From an uncultured Succinivibrionaceae bacterium (GTDB lineage Bacteria > Pseudomonadota > Gammaproteobacteria > Enterobacterales > Succinivibrionaceae): a stretch of 49,167 nt of DNA. The stretch is taken from NCBI GenBank assembly GCA_944393045.1, contig CALXYT010000012.1:1-49167 (forward strand), in the 5' to 3' direction. The translations under genes and the position numbers were made by a program. The notes beneath the pieces are model-generated. The model saw only the letters and a program-made list of their open reading frames with translations, was not told where the DNA came from and did no database searches. Of this stretch, positions 11,816 through 19,266 are shown piece by piece. How positions within the stretch are numbered: the first letter of the stretch is position 1; each line of letters begins with the position of its first letter.

Positions 11816-11849
11816 AAAAAAGCCCCTTAAAAACTTAAGTTTAAGGAGC
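11816..11849 (-). terminator. Terminator after cobB
   Basis: The minus-strand RNA can form a ten-pair stem (GCUCCUUAAA with UUUAAGGGGC, one G-U pair) followed by six U residues. The G-U pair works only in the minus-strand transcript, so it serves the ndk-cobB unit, separating it from rlmN. Confidence 0.75.
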
Positions 11850-11927
11850 AAAGTTTATGGAGGAATACTTAATGAAAAAGATTTTTAAGTAACTTTATTT
11901 AATATGCTTAAAGCTTTCTTTATTTTA

Positions 11928-12653
11928 TTAACTATTATCCTTATTTAAAAATGAAAAATCTCCCATCTCTAAAAGCTTATCCACAAAGCTTGGTAAAGTT
12001 TCACCAGCTTTGCCATAGACTCCTAAAGCAAAATCACTAGCGATTTTTGATTTTTCTAAATTAAACTCAATATTTAAGGCACCATTAGTTTTAGTTAAAC
12101 TTGCAAAACCAGCAGCAGGATAAACAACGCCAGATGTTCCGATACATAAAAAGACATTTGTTTGCCCTAAAATCTGCTCAATTTCATCTAAGTAATATGG
12201 CACTTCCCCAAACCAAACAATATTTGGTCTTAATAAAGCTCTGCCACAATGTGGACAAACATCCTCAGAAGTGCTTGCCTCAAAAAACTCCAGCTCTTTT
12301 CCACAATGTTCACAAATCATGGAGTTCAACACCCCATGCATGTGAATAACATGCTTACTTCCTGCCCTTTCATGAAGATCATCGATATTTTGGGTAATAA
12401 GGTAAACTTTGCCCTTTGTCCAATTTTGCTCAAGTTTTGCAAGGGCGATATGTGCATTATTGGGGTCCAGTTTTTTTACTTTAGCGCGTAGCATATTATA
12501 AAAATCATGCACTAACTTTTTATTGCGCACATAACCTTCATAGGTTGCTACATCTTCAATACGATGATTTTCCCATAAGCCATCCTTTTCACGAAAAACC
12601 TTCATTCCAGACTCAGCGCTAACCCCAGCACCAGTTAATATCGTAATATTCAT
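11928..12653 (-). CDS. cobB: Sirtuin NAD-dependent protein deacylase
   Basis: Removes acyl groups from lysines using NAD+. GAGVSAESG (8-16) binds NAD, TQNIDDLHERAG (88-98) follows, the catalytic His is in HVIHMHG (H106), and four cysteines (114, 117, 133, 136) make the zinc site. 241 residues. The helix that in E. coli CobB carries Tyr-x-x-Arg, the pair binding succinyl/malonyl carboxylates, reads FYNMLR here: Tyr52 is kept but the +3 position is Leu55. That predicts weaker desuccinylase activity; an Arg at +4 might substitute. Nine bases after ndk, with which it is probably co-transcribed. Confidence 0.93.
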   Translation of the reverse strand: MNITILTGAGVSAESGMKVFREKDGLWENHRIEDVATYEGYVRNKKLVHDFYNMLRAKVKKLDPNNAHIALAKLEQNWTKGKVYLITQNIDDLHERAGSKHVIHMHGVLNSMICEHCGKELEFFEASTSEDVCPHCGRALLRPNIVWFGEVPYYLDEIEQILGQTNVFLCIGTSGVVYPAAGFASLTKTNGALNIEFNLEKSKIASDFALGVYGKAGETLPSFVDKLLEMGDFSFLNKDNS

Positions 12654-12662
12654 GACACTAAC

Positions 12663-13094
12663 CTATCTGGTTCTTGGACAAATTTCTTCTTCTGCAAAGA
12701 AATAAGCAATTTCACGAGCTGCTGCCTCAACGCAATCAGAACCATGAACAGCGTTCTGATCGATACTAGTTGCATAATCTGCTCTAATAGAACCTGCTCG
12801 AGCTTTGCGAGGGTCTGTTTCACCTATAACCTCACGATGTCTGCGAACTGCATCTTCCCCTTCAAGTACTTGAACCATAATAGGGCCTGACATCATAAAA
12901 TCCATAAGAGCCTCAAAAAACACCTTATCTTTTAAGTGAGCATAAAAACCTGCTGCTTCTTGATGATTTAAATGAACCATCTTTGCAGCGACTACTCTTA
13001 AACCAGCATTCTCAAATCTATGGTAAATATCGCCAATTAAATTACGAGCTACTACATCAGGTTTGATAATCGAAAAGGTTCTTTCAATAGCCAT
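12663..13094 (-). CDS. ndk: Nucleoside diphosphate kinase
   Basis: Transfers the gamma phosphate from ATP to other nucleoside diphosphates. The 143-residue length equals E. coli Ndk; the N-terminal [12 protein letters not shown], and the active-site His117 in NAVHGSD, are intact. A GAGG ribosome binding site precedes the ATG. First gene of the ndk-cobB unit; it normally sits just before rlmN, from which cobB separates it here. Confidence 0.97.
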   Translation of the reverse strand: MAIERTFSIIKPDVVARNLIGDIYHRFENAGLRVVAAKMVHLNHQEAAGFYAHLKDKVFFEALMDFMMSGPIMVQVLEGEDAVRRHREVIGETDPRKARAGSIRADYATSIDQNAVHGSDCVEAAAREIAYFFAEEEICPRTR

Positions 13095-13180
13095 ATAAAA
13101 CCTCGCTCTGTGCTAAATATATTATAATTATTATCTTTTGCTATAACATTATATAGAACAGTTTCCTTTATTTAAAAATA

Positions 13181-13210
13181 CCCCCAGATAAATGAATAAC
13201 TTTCTGGGGG
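13181..13210 (-). terminator. Terminator after pepB
   Basis: Perfect 8-bp C/G-rich stem CCCCCAGA / TCTGGGGG with a 14-base loop, followed on the minus strand by TATTTTTAAA. It lies about 165 bases beyond the pepB stop and ends the metal/iscS/pepB run of genes. Confidence 0.75.
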
Positions 13211-13376
13211 AATTCAACTGTTATACTTTAACTAAAAATCAGTACCACCTTGATTTAAAGTTAAATAGGTAAAATGGATAACAAAATACCTTAAAACAAA
13301 ATGTTCTGTAATAGCATAGCTCAAAAGAGATCTATTTTATGAAATCCTTTTCTAAAATGTGATATTAGACAATTCT

Positions 13377-14663
13377 TTATAAAAGTTTCTCAAAATATTG
13401 CTCTAAAGATCTCACTCCATGACCTTTGGCACCTTGATTATAGTACTTATTAGCAACTTTCTGAAAACTTGCACTTAAATCAATATGAAGCCAACTTTGT
13501 GGATCCTCTACAAAGCTACTTAAAAATACTGCCGCACATGTAGCTCCCGGTAAGCTCTCTCCTGAGGCACTATTAGTTATATCGGCAACCTCACTTCTAC
13601 ACATTCCTTTATGAATATCAGCAAGTGGTAATGGCCATGAAAATTCATTAACCTCATCAGAGCCTGCTAAAAATTTGGCAACTAAACTTTGGTTAAAGCT
13701 TAAAATAGCATTATAGTCACGCCCTAATGCCACTTTAGCAGCGCCTGTTAAAGTAGCAGCATCTACTTGATACTTGGCTTTAGAGGCTAAAATTAGCCCA
13801 TCTGCCAATACTAAGCGCCCTTCAGCATCAGTATTAGCAATTTCTACACTTACGCCATTTGGATAAGTGATAATATCCCCAATTTTCATGCAGGATCCTG
13901 ATATCATATTTTCACTGCAGCATAAATAACCTTTAATGCGCTTCGGATAACCTTTTATGGCAGCTAAAGCAATAGCCCCTGCAACTGTTGCGCTCCCGCC
14001 CATATCAGAGTGCATAGATTTCATATACTCACTTGGTTTTAAGCTTAAACCACCACTATCAAAAGTTATCCCTTTACCAACAGCTGCAATATAAACTTCT
14101 TCTTGCTCATTTTTAGTAGGGTTATAGTCTATTTCATAAATTTTACCAGGAGTGCCTCCACCAGCAGATACCGTGTTAATCCCCACAAAATCAAGCTCTT
14201 TAGTAGTAGTTAAATCGGTAATTTGCAATAAATCATTACCCACAATATTGGCAAGCTTTGCTAAATAATCTTGGTAAGTAAGCGGGGTTAACTTATTAGC
14301 AGGAGCATTTATGGTATCTCTTACCCAATGGATAACATCAAGAGTCTTAGCAAGAGTAGCTGTGCATGAGGCTTTATAAGTATTTTGGTTTTTTATCCCA
14401 TAAAAGCCCATATCAAAAGCATAAATAGCCTCATCATTCCAAGCAAAATAATCATTATCTGTTAAGATATAATTACCAAAATTTTTAGCACTTAATGATT
14501 TAGCTCCTTCTTGAATTAAAAGTAGGATATTATTTTTAGGTAAAGTTTTATCAAAATGAAAATAAACTTTATCATTACTTAAAGTTATAAGTGCATCTTT
14601 AGGCCAAAGACCTGTTATTTTATCCTTAGAGAGAACTTCTAAGGGAATATATGAATCTACCAT
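13377..14663 (-). CDS. pepB: Peptidase B (M17 leucyl aminopeptidase family)
   Basis: Cytosolic zinc/manganese aminopeptidase. The catalytic domain shows GKGITFDSGGLSLKP and NTDAEGRLVLADGL, holding the metal-binding Lys, Asp and Glu residues of family M17, and a conserved N-terminal PepB domain. 428 residues, against 427 for E. coli PepB; PepA is about 500, so PepB fits better. In E. coli pepB ends the isc operon, and here it follows iscS after four bases, which supports the call. Confidence 0.92.
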   Translation of the reverse strand: MVDSYIPLEVLSKDKITGLWPKDALITLSNDKVYFHFDKTLPKNNILLLIQEGAKSLSAKNFGNYILTDNDYFAWNDEAIYAFDMGFYGIKNQNTYKASCTATLAKTLDVIHWVRDTINAPANKLTPLTYQDYLAKLANIVGNDLLQITDLTTTKELDFVGINTVSAGGGTPGKIYEIDYNPTKNEQEEVYIAAVGKGITFDSGGLSLKPSEYMKSMHSDMGGSATVAGAIALAAIKGYPKRIKGYLCCSENMISGSCMKIGDIITYPNGVSVEIANTDAEGRLVLADGLILASKAKYQVDAATLTGAAKVALGRDYNAILSFNQSLVAKFLAGSDEVNEFSWPLPLADIHKGMCRSEVADITNSASGESLPGATCAAVFLSSFVEDPQSWLHIDLSASFQKVANKYYNQGAKGHGVRSLEQYFEKLL

Positions 14664-14667
14664 AATA

Positions 14668-15834
14668 TTACATTTTCCATAAATTCTTATGAGCTAGGCG
14701 CTGATAAACTTCGCTAATATGCTCAACTGCTAAATCTATTTCTTCCTCTGTGGTAAAACGACCAAAAGAAATACGTAGTGAACTATATGCTAAATCATCA
14801 CTTACCCCTAAAGCTTTAAGCACATAAGAAGGATTTAACGAGGCGCTAGTGCAGGCAGAACCTGTTGATACAGCAATTTTTCTTAAAGAAAGTAAGAAGT
14901 TTTCCCCATCAACATCTTTAAAAGATACATTTAAGTTATTAGGTACTCGTTCTGCTAAATCACCATTTACTATAACTCCTAGAGGTAATAAACCATTTAA
15001 TAACCTTTCACGCAAATCTAGTAAACGCTTTGCATCTTGCTTAAATTCTTGTTTAGCTATCTTATAAGCCTCACCCATACCTACAATTTGATGGGTTGCT
15101 AAAGTACCTGAGCGCATACCCATTTCATGACCACCACCATGAATCATGGCTACTGGTTTCGGGGAGCCTTGTTTAATATAAAAAGCACCTATTCCTTTTG
15201 GACCATAAATTTTATGGGCACTTAGGGATAAATAATCTATATCTAAATCTCGTACATCAATTGCAATCTTTCCAGCACTTTGCGCACAATCGCTATGCAT
15301 TAAAGCACCATGCTCATGAGCAATCTTAGTCATAGCTTTAATATCGGTTATAGTGCCAATTTCATTATTAGCATGCATTAGGGAAACTAATAAGGTATTA
15401 TCATCTATCACCTGCTCAAGAGCTTCAGGAGTAATAAGACCTTTATCATTAGGTGGTAGATAAGTAATCTTAAAACCAAAGAGCTTAGATACAAAAAAAG
15501 CGCAATCTAAAATAGCTTTATGTTCTATTGTTGAGGTAATAATATGCCTTCTGGGAGTATCGCGATTTGCTAACGCAAGTCCAATAATCGCTAAATTATC
15601 AGATTCGGTAGCTCCTGAGGTAAAAATAATTTCACGAGAGTCGGCATTTATCAAATCAGCTACATCATTGCGTGCAATATCAACTAATTCTGCAGCTTGC
15701 CAGCCGTATATATGAGATTTAGAAGCAGCATTACCAAAACTTCCATCTAAAGTAAGGCATTGCGCCATTTTTTCTGCTACACGCTTATCTACAGGAGTGC
15801 TAGCAGCATAGTCTAAATAAATCGGAGTATTCAT
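14668..15834 (-). CDS. iscS: Cysteine desulfurase IscS
   Basis: PLP enzyme that takes sulfur from cysteine for Fe-S clusters and tRNA thiolation. The PLP lysine is in [13 protein letters not shown] (Lys208), and the mobile-loop Cys328 is in [14 protein letters not shown], the long-loop signature of IscS rather than SufS. The 388 residues are a little shorter than E. coli (404). No iscU, iscA, hscB, hscA, fdx or iscR is beside it: only pepB follows, and an unusual Fur-like gene precedes it. The scaffold must be encoded elsewhere. Its promoter has an extended -10 overlapped by a perfect palindrome. Confidence 0.93.
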   Translation of the reverse strand: MNTPIYLDYAASTPVDKRVAEKMAQCLTLDGSFGNAASKSHIYGWQAAELVDIARNDVADLINADSREIIFTSGATESDNLAIIGLALANRDTPRRHIITSTIEHKAILDCAFFVSKLFGFKITYLPPNDKGLITPEALEQVIDDNTLLVSLMHANNEIGTITDIKAMTKIAHEHGALMHSDCAQSAGKIAIDVRDLDIDYLSLSAHKIYGPKGIGAFYIKQGSPKPVAMIHGGGHEMGMRSGTLATHQIVGMGEAYKIAKQEFKQDAKRLLDLRERLLNGLLPLGVIVNGDLAERVPNNLNVSFKDVDGENFLLSLRKIAVSTGSACTSASLNPSYVLKALGVSDDLAYSSLRISFGRFTTEEEIDLAVEHISEVYQRLAHKNLWKM

Positions 15835-15873
15835 AACAATTTTTCATTATAATCATCAATAATATACTCCTAA

Positions 15874-15896
15874 ATTATACCACCTTTATGAAAGGT
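15874..15896 (-). promoter_or_regulatory. iscS promoter with palindromic operator
   Basis: On the minus strand, TGGTATAAT (extended -10, TGnTATAAT) is at 15874-15882 and no good -35 is present. Directly upstream and overlapping it is the perfect inverted repeat ACCTTT-N3-AAAGGT (15882-15896). A repressor bound there would cover the promoter. The Fur-like gene just upstream of iscS is the obvious candidate regulator, by position only. Confidence 0.5.
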
Positions 15897-15936
15897 AAAA
15901 ATCTTAAGCGCTAATTTTTTATTATTTACTGATAAA

Positions 15937-16410
15937 TTATGGCTTTTTTACCGAGATATTTATCGCATCATCGACCATTTGCACATCGATTCGTTCATCA
16001 GAACCAATAACACCTTTAACGACTAGTCCCAAACGTACTATTTCATGCAAGTTTAGACCTTCTGTTACTTTTTGGCCATAGCGATTAATAAGTGTCGCTT
16101 TACGAATTTCACAGTTACGACAACCGACTTCTAAAATCTTTTGCTTAGAGATTATCCCAATATCAGCAAGAACTTTTAAAAAGCGGTATACCGTACTCAT
16201 ACCTAAATCAGGATAGCGTTCCTGCGCCTCATAAAATAATTCCTTAGTACAAGAAAACTCCCCTGAAAAAAGAATATCAATAATCTCTAAACGTTGCTTA
16301 GATAATCTAATTTTATGATTTTTTAAAGTCTCAAGACATTGATTCTTTGCTTCAGTTAAAGAAAGACAGTGCTTATTAAATGAACTAGAGATTAATCCTT
16401 CGTTTGCCAT
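15937..16410 (-). CDS. Fur-like winged-helix regulator with atypical C-terminus
   Basis: A 157-residue protein whose N-terminal half fits the Fur-family DNA-binding domain: RLSKQRLEIIDILF (35-48), ERYPDLGMSTVYRFLKVL (64-81, recognition helix) and LADIGIISKQ. The second half does not follow Fur: the HHDH/HxHH metal motif and the two distal CxxC pairs are missing, and only CRNC (97-100) is present. It may sense something else or be a repurposed Fur. It lies between an ArsR gene and iscS, the place iscR holds in an ordinary isc locus. No strong ribosome binding site is seen before the ATG at 16410. I cannot name a target or effector. Confidence 0.65.
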   Translation of the reverse strand: MANEGLISSSFNKHCLSLTEAKNQCLETLKNHKIRLSKQRLEIIDILFSGEFSCTKELFYEAQERYPDLGMSTVYRFLKVLADIGIISKQKILEVGCRNCEIRKATLINRYGQKVTEGLNLHEIVRLGLVVKGVIGSDERIDVQMVDDAINISVKKP

Positions 16411-16449
16411 GGTAGGTACTATCCCATTTATCTAAATCACTTATATATA

Positions 16450-16776
16450 CTACTCAAGAGCGTGTTCTAATGCAATCTTTAAAAGCTGCTCAACATGGTT
16501 ATCAACTAACCTATAAAGCGAACGCTTATCAAGGCGACGATTAGTAACTAATTTCTTTAATTTCAGCAATGATAGCTGGTGCGATACTGCCGAAAAACTT
16601 ACCCCGATTTTTATAGCAATTTCTGAGGTAGTAAGCTCTTTATGAACTAGTAATGCCAAGACAATCTTTAATCTAGTTTCATCTCCCATTGCCTTATAGA
16701 GTGAAACTAGATTATCTAATACTTGGGGATCAGTAACATACTGCTCAAGATTATGAGTTAGTAATAAATCAGTCAC
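16450..16776 (-). CDS. ArsR/SmtB-family zinc-type metal sensor
   Basis: Winged-helix repressor released from DNA by metal. The helix-turn-helix is in ELTTSEIAIKIGVSFSAVSHQLSLL. The last helix has exactly D-x-H-x10-H-x2-E (Asp92, His94, His105, Glu108 from my start), the alpha-5 zinc site known from SmtB and CzrA, and there are no cysteine sites for cadmium/lead. I start at GTG 16776, six bases after AAAGGA, giving 108 residues; an upstream TTG at 16803 would add nine residues but has no ribosome binding site. It lies downstream of the exporter genes and probably represses them through the operator at 19057-19088. Confidence 0.85.
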   Translation of the reverse strand: MTDLLLTHNLEQYVTDPQVLDNLVSLYKAMGDETRLKIVLALLVHKELTTSEIAIKIGVSFSAVSHQLSLLKLKKLVTNRRLDKRSLYRLVDNHVEQLLKIALEHALE

Positions 16777-16865
16777 AGCCAATCCTTTAACGCAAAACTG
16801 CAAAAAATTAATTCTTAGCGCTATCTTATCAATTTTTTGTACTTTCTGCTAAATATTTATTGCTT

Positions 16866-18815
16866 TTATGTTATTTCAATTCTCCCAAAACGTTCCGTAA
16901 AAGTCACCATGGCAAGTAATACTGCTATTACTGTTAGCCCCACATCCCCAAAAATCGCCAGCCAAATACTAGCAAAACCAAAGAATCCTAACCCTAAGAT
17001 AATAAACTTAACACTTAAAATAAGTACTAATAAGAAAGTTATAAGCTTCATTAACCTTTTAGCAATAAGTTTAGCCTCAAGTACTTTAAAAAGATTATCA
17101 TTAGTAATAATGACATCGGCAACATCAATCGCAATTGCCTGCCCTCTTTTACCCATCGCAAAACCTACATCGGCGCAAGTTATTACTGGAGCATCATTTA
17201 TCCCGTCTCCCACAAAACCCACTACATAATTATTAGTAGCTGTAACTTTGGCTACATGCGATAATTTATCTTCAGGTTTCATGGCACCGTATGCTTTATC
17301 GATAGAAAACTCTTTAGCTATTTCCTTAACAATATTCTCTTTATCACCAGAGAGTAACTCAAGCTCCACCCCTAAATTTTTAGCAATTTGAACAAACTTA
17401 GCAGCCTCGTCTTTAACTTTATCTTTTAGCACAATTACCCCTAAAATTTGCGTTTTAGTAGTAACGTAAATAACAGCTAAGGAATCTTTAAGGTTGTCTA
17501 AAGGCGTGAGATTTAAATTTTCCTCTAAGTAGCGCTCATTAACTAGATAAAGCTCTTCATTAAAAATTTTCCCTTTAATCCCATAGCCTACAAGCTCATT
17601 AATCTCCGAAAAAGAGGCATTTTGGATATTTGCAGCAATACAAGTATTTATACTTGGTAAGTTGATAATGTTAAACAAGCTATTCTCGGTAATTTTTGCT
17701 TTGTTATCCTTAATAAAAGCCCCAAACTCAGCTACTATGGATTTTGCAAGTGGGTGATTTGAATATTGCTCAAGAGAATATACTAGATAAAGTAACCTAT
17801 CTACACTTATAGCAGTATAAATATCACTTACTGTAAAATCGCCTTTAGTAAGAGTTCCAGTTTTATCAAGAGCAAGGTAGTTTAATTTACTTAGAGCACT
17901 AATATACTTTGAACCTTTAACTAAAATTCTCTTTTTAGCAAGAACCCCGATTCCACCAAAAAACGCTAATGGAATTGCTAATAATAAAGCACATGGACAA
18001 GATGTTACTAAAAATACAAGCGCTCTATTAACATAATCATAAAAACTTGCCTCCTTAATAACAAGTGGGGTTAAAAGTAACATAAATGCGATTCCAATAA
18101 CTATTGGGGTATAGTAACGTGCAAAGTGTCTAATAAAATTCTCATGCTTTGATTTAGCAATTGAGGCGTTTTCCACTAAGTTTAATAAATTGCTTATTGT
18201 ACTATCTTGATAAAGCTTACTAACCCTACAATCAAATTTATCACCCTCATTTATGGCACCACTTACAATGCCCTCACCTTTGCGATAAGTTATAGGTACA
18301 CTTTCACCTGTAATAGCGCTTAAATTTAAAACTGCTACATCTGATAATAAAACAGCGTCAATAGGAACACTTTCCCCTTTTAAGACACAAATTTGGTCAT
18401 CAACTTTTACTTTTTTAGGTTTTACATCAATAAGCTCACTACCTTGATATAAATGGGCAACCTTTGGGCGTAAAGTAGCTAAAGACTCAATAATACTACG
18501 TGATTTATCACGAGCATACCCCTCAAACTTCTCCCCGATGATATAAAACACTAATATACTTAGCCCTTCAGGGTATTGACCGATGATTATCGCTGCAATA
18601 GCCCCAATGCTCATAAGAACATTCTCAGAAAAATCTAAGTGTCTTAAATCAATAACCGCCTTATAAAAAACACTACTAGCAACAAAAAACATAGCTATTA
18701 AGGCTAATAACAAACTTATAAAGCTAGGGAAAAGCTTAATATAGTCAAGAAAAAGTAATACTATAACTAGCAATATACCTAAGGTTATTTTTATTAACGA
18801 GTCTTTACTTTCCAT
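16866..18815 (-). CDS. zntA: Zn/Cd-type P1B-ATPase, no N-terminal HMA domain
   Basis: ATP-driven exporter of soft divalent metals. It carries the actuator TGESVP (about 168), the membrane metal site SCPCALL (about 273), the phosphorylation motif DKTGTLT (about 318) and GDGINDAP (about 537). The Asp-Val-Gly in the last membrane region (about 623) marks the Zn2+/Cd2+/Pb2+ subgroup. It starts directly with membrane segments: the HMA domain normally fused in front is encoded by the preceding small gene. I start at ATG 18815, one base past that gene's stop and after AGAGGTT, rather than at the TTG at 18824. Copper export is unlikely given the Asp and the neighbouring zinc-type ArsR. Confidence 0.88.
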   Translation of the reverse strand: MESKDSLIKITLGILLVIVLLFLDYIKLFPSFISLLLALIAMFFVASSVFYKAVIDLRHLDFSENVLMSIGAIAAIIIGQYPEGLSILVFYIIGEKFEGYARDKSRSIIESLATLRPKVAHLYQGSELIDVKPKKVKVDDQICVLKGESVPIDAVLLSDVAVLNLSAITGESVPITYRKGEGIVSGAINEGDKFDCRVSKLYQDSTISNLLNLVENASIAKSKHENFIRHFARYYTPIVIGIAFMLLLTPLVIKEASFYDYVNRALVFLVTSCPCALLLAIPLAFFGGIGVLAKKRILVKGSKYISALSKLNYLALDKTGTLTKGDFTVSDIYTAISVDRLLYLVYSLEQYSNHPLAKSIVAEFGAFIKDNKAKITENSLFNIINLPSINTCIAANIQNASFSEINELVGYGIKGKIFNEELYLVNERYLEENLNLTPLDNLKDSLAVIYVTTKTQILGVIVLKDKVKDEAAKFVQIAKNLGVELELLSGDKENIVKEIAKEFSIDKAYGAMKPEDKLSHVAKVTATNNYVVGFVGDGINDAPVITCADVGFAMGKRGQAIAIDVADVIITNDNLFKVLEAKLIAKRLMKLITFLLVLILSVKFIILGLGFFGFASIWLAIFGDVGLTVIAVLLAMVTFTERFGRIEIT

Positions 18816-18816
18816 A

Positions 18817-19038
18817 CTAGTCAACCTCTAAAATTTGTGCATAAACTGGTGCTTTATCCATTAAACCTTTTAATTTAACCAACACCAGCTCCTCATCTTC
18901 ATCGGATGTTAAAGTAAGGCGTGCCGTTAAAAAACTTACCTGTAAATCATCATAGCCTGATGTTTTTTTTAAATAAACCTCTAAAGAGTTACTGCAACAT
19001 GGACAATCAAGACCTTTAATAGCAAAAACGTGTTTCAT
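18817..19038 (-). CDS. Free-standing HMA metal-binding protein
   Basis: A 73-residue ferredoxin-fold heavy-metal-associated domain. The metal motif is GLDCPCC (9-15): Asp11-Cys12-x-x-Cys15, the acidic DCxxC form of zinc exporters such as ZntA, not the MxCxxC of copper chaperones. The stop is one base from the ATPase start, so the two are translationally coupled. It probably delivers metal to, or regulates, the ATPase, acting as the detached N-terminal domain. GGAG precedes the ATG at good spacing. Confidence 0.85.
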   Translation of the reverse strand: MKHVFAIKGLDCPCCSNSLEVYLKKTSGYDDLQVSFLTARLTLTSDEDEELVLVKLKGLMDKAPVYAQILEVD

Positions 19039-19056
19039 ATTAGCTCCTTTTTATAC

Positions 19057-19088
19057 ATGAACAAATGTTCATATGTTTATATGTTTAT
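19057..19088 (-). promoter_or_regulatory. ArsR/SmtB-type operator with tandem half-sites
   Basis: Perfect inverted repeat ATGAACA-AA-TGTTCAT (19057-19072), which matches the SmtB/CzrA-type operator. It is extended by two more direct half-sites, ATGTTTAT at 19073 and again at 19081, in exact 8-base steps. It lies 18-50 bases before the HMA gene start and overlaps the region where its promoter must be. The zinc-sensing ArsR encoded downstream is the likely ligand. Confidence 0.7.
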
Positions 19089-19203
19089 ATTTTAAAATAT
19101 ATATTTTTATTTGGCAAGTTTTTCCATTAATATTTAGCTAATTCTGCTTATTTTTCTTGTTCTTTACTTCTTTTCTTTTTTTTGCAATTACTTTTAGCAC
19201 ATA

Positions 19204-19237
19204 AAAAAGGGCAGCTCCGTTAAGAACTACCCTTTTT
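19204..19237 (-). terminator. Terminator after the GH57 gene
   Basis: Stem AAAAAGGG / CCCTTTTT with inner pairs and a short CGTTAA-type loop, giving a U-tract in either direction. It lies 30 bases beyond the stop of the large GH57 gene and also shields the HMA promoter region. Confidence 0.85.
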
Positions 19238-19266
19238 ATCATTTATTTAATTTAATCTACTTTGAA

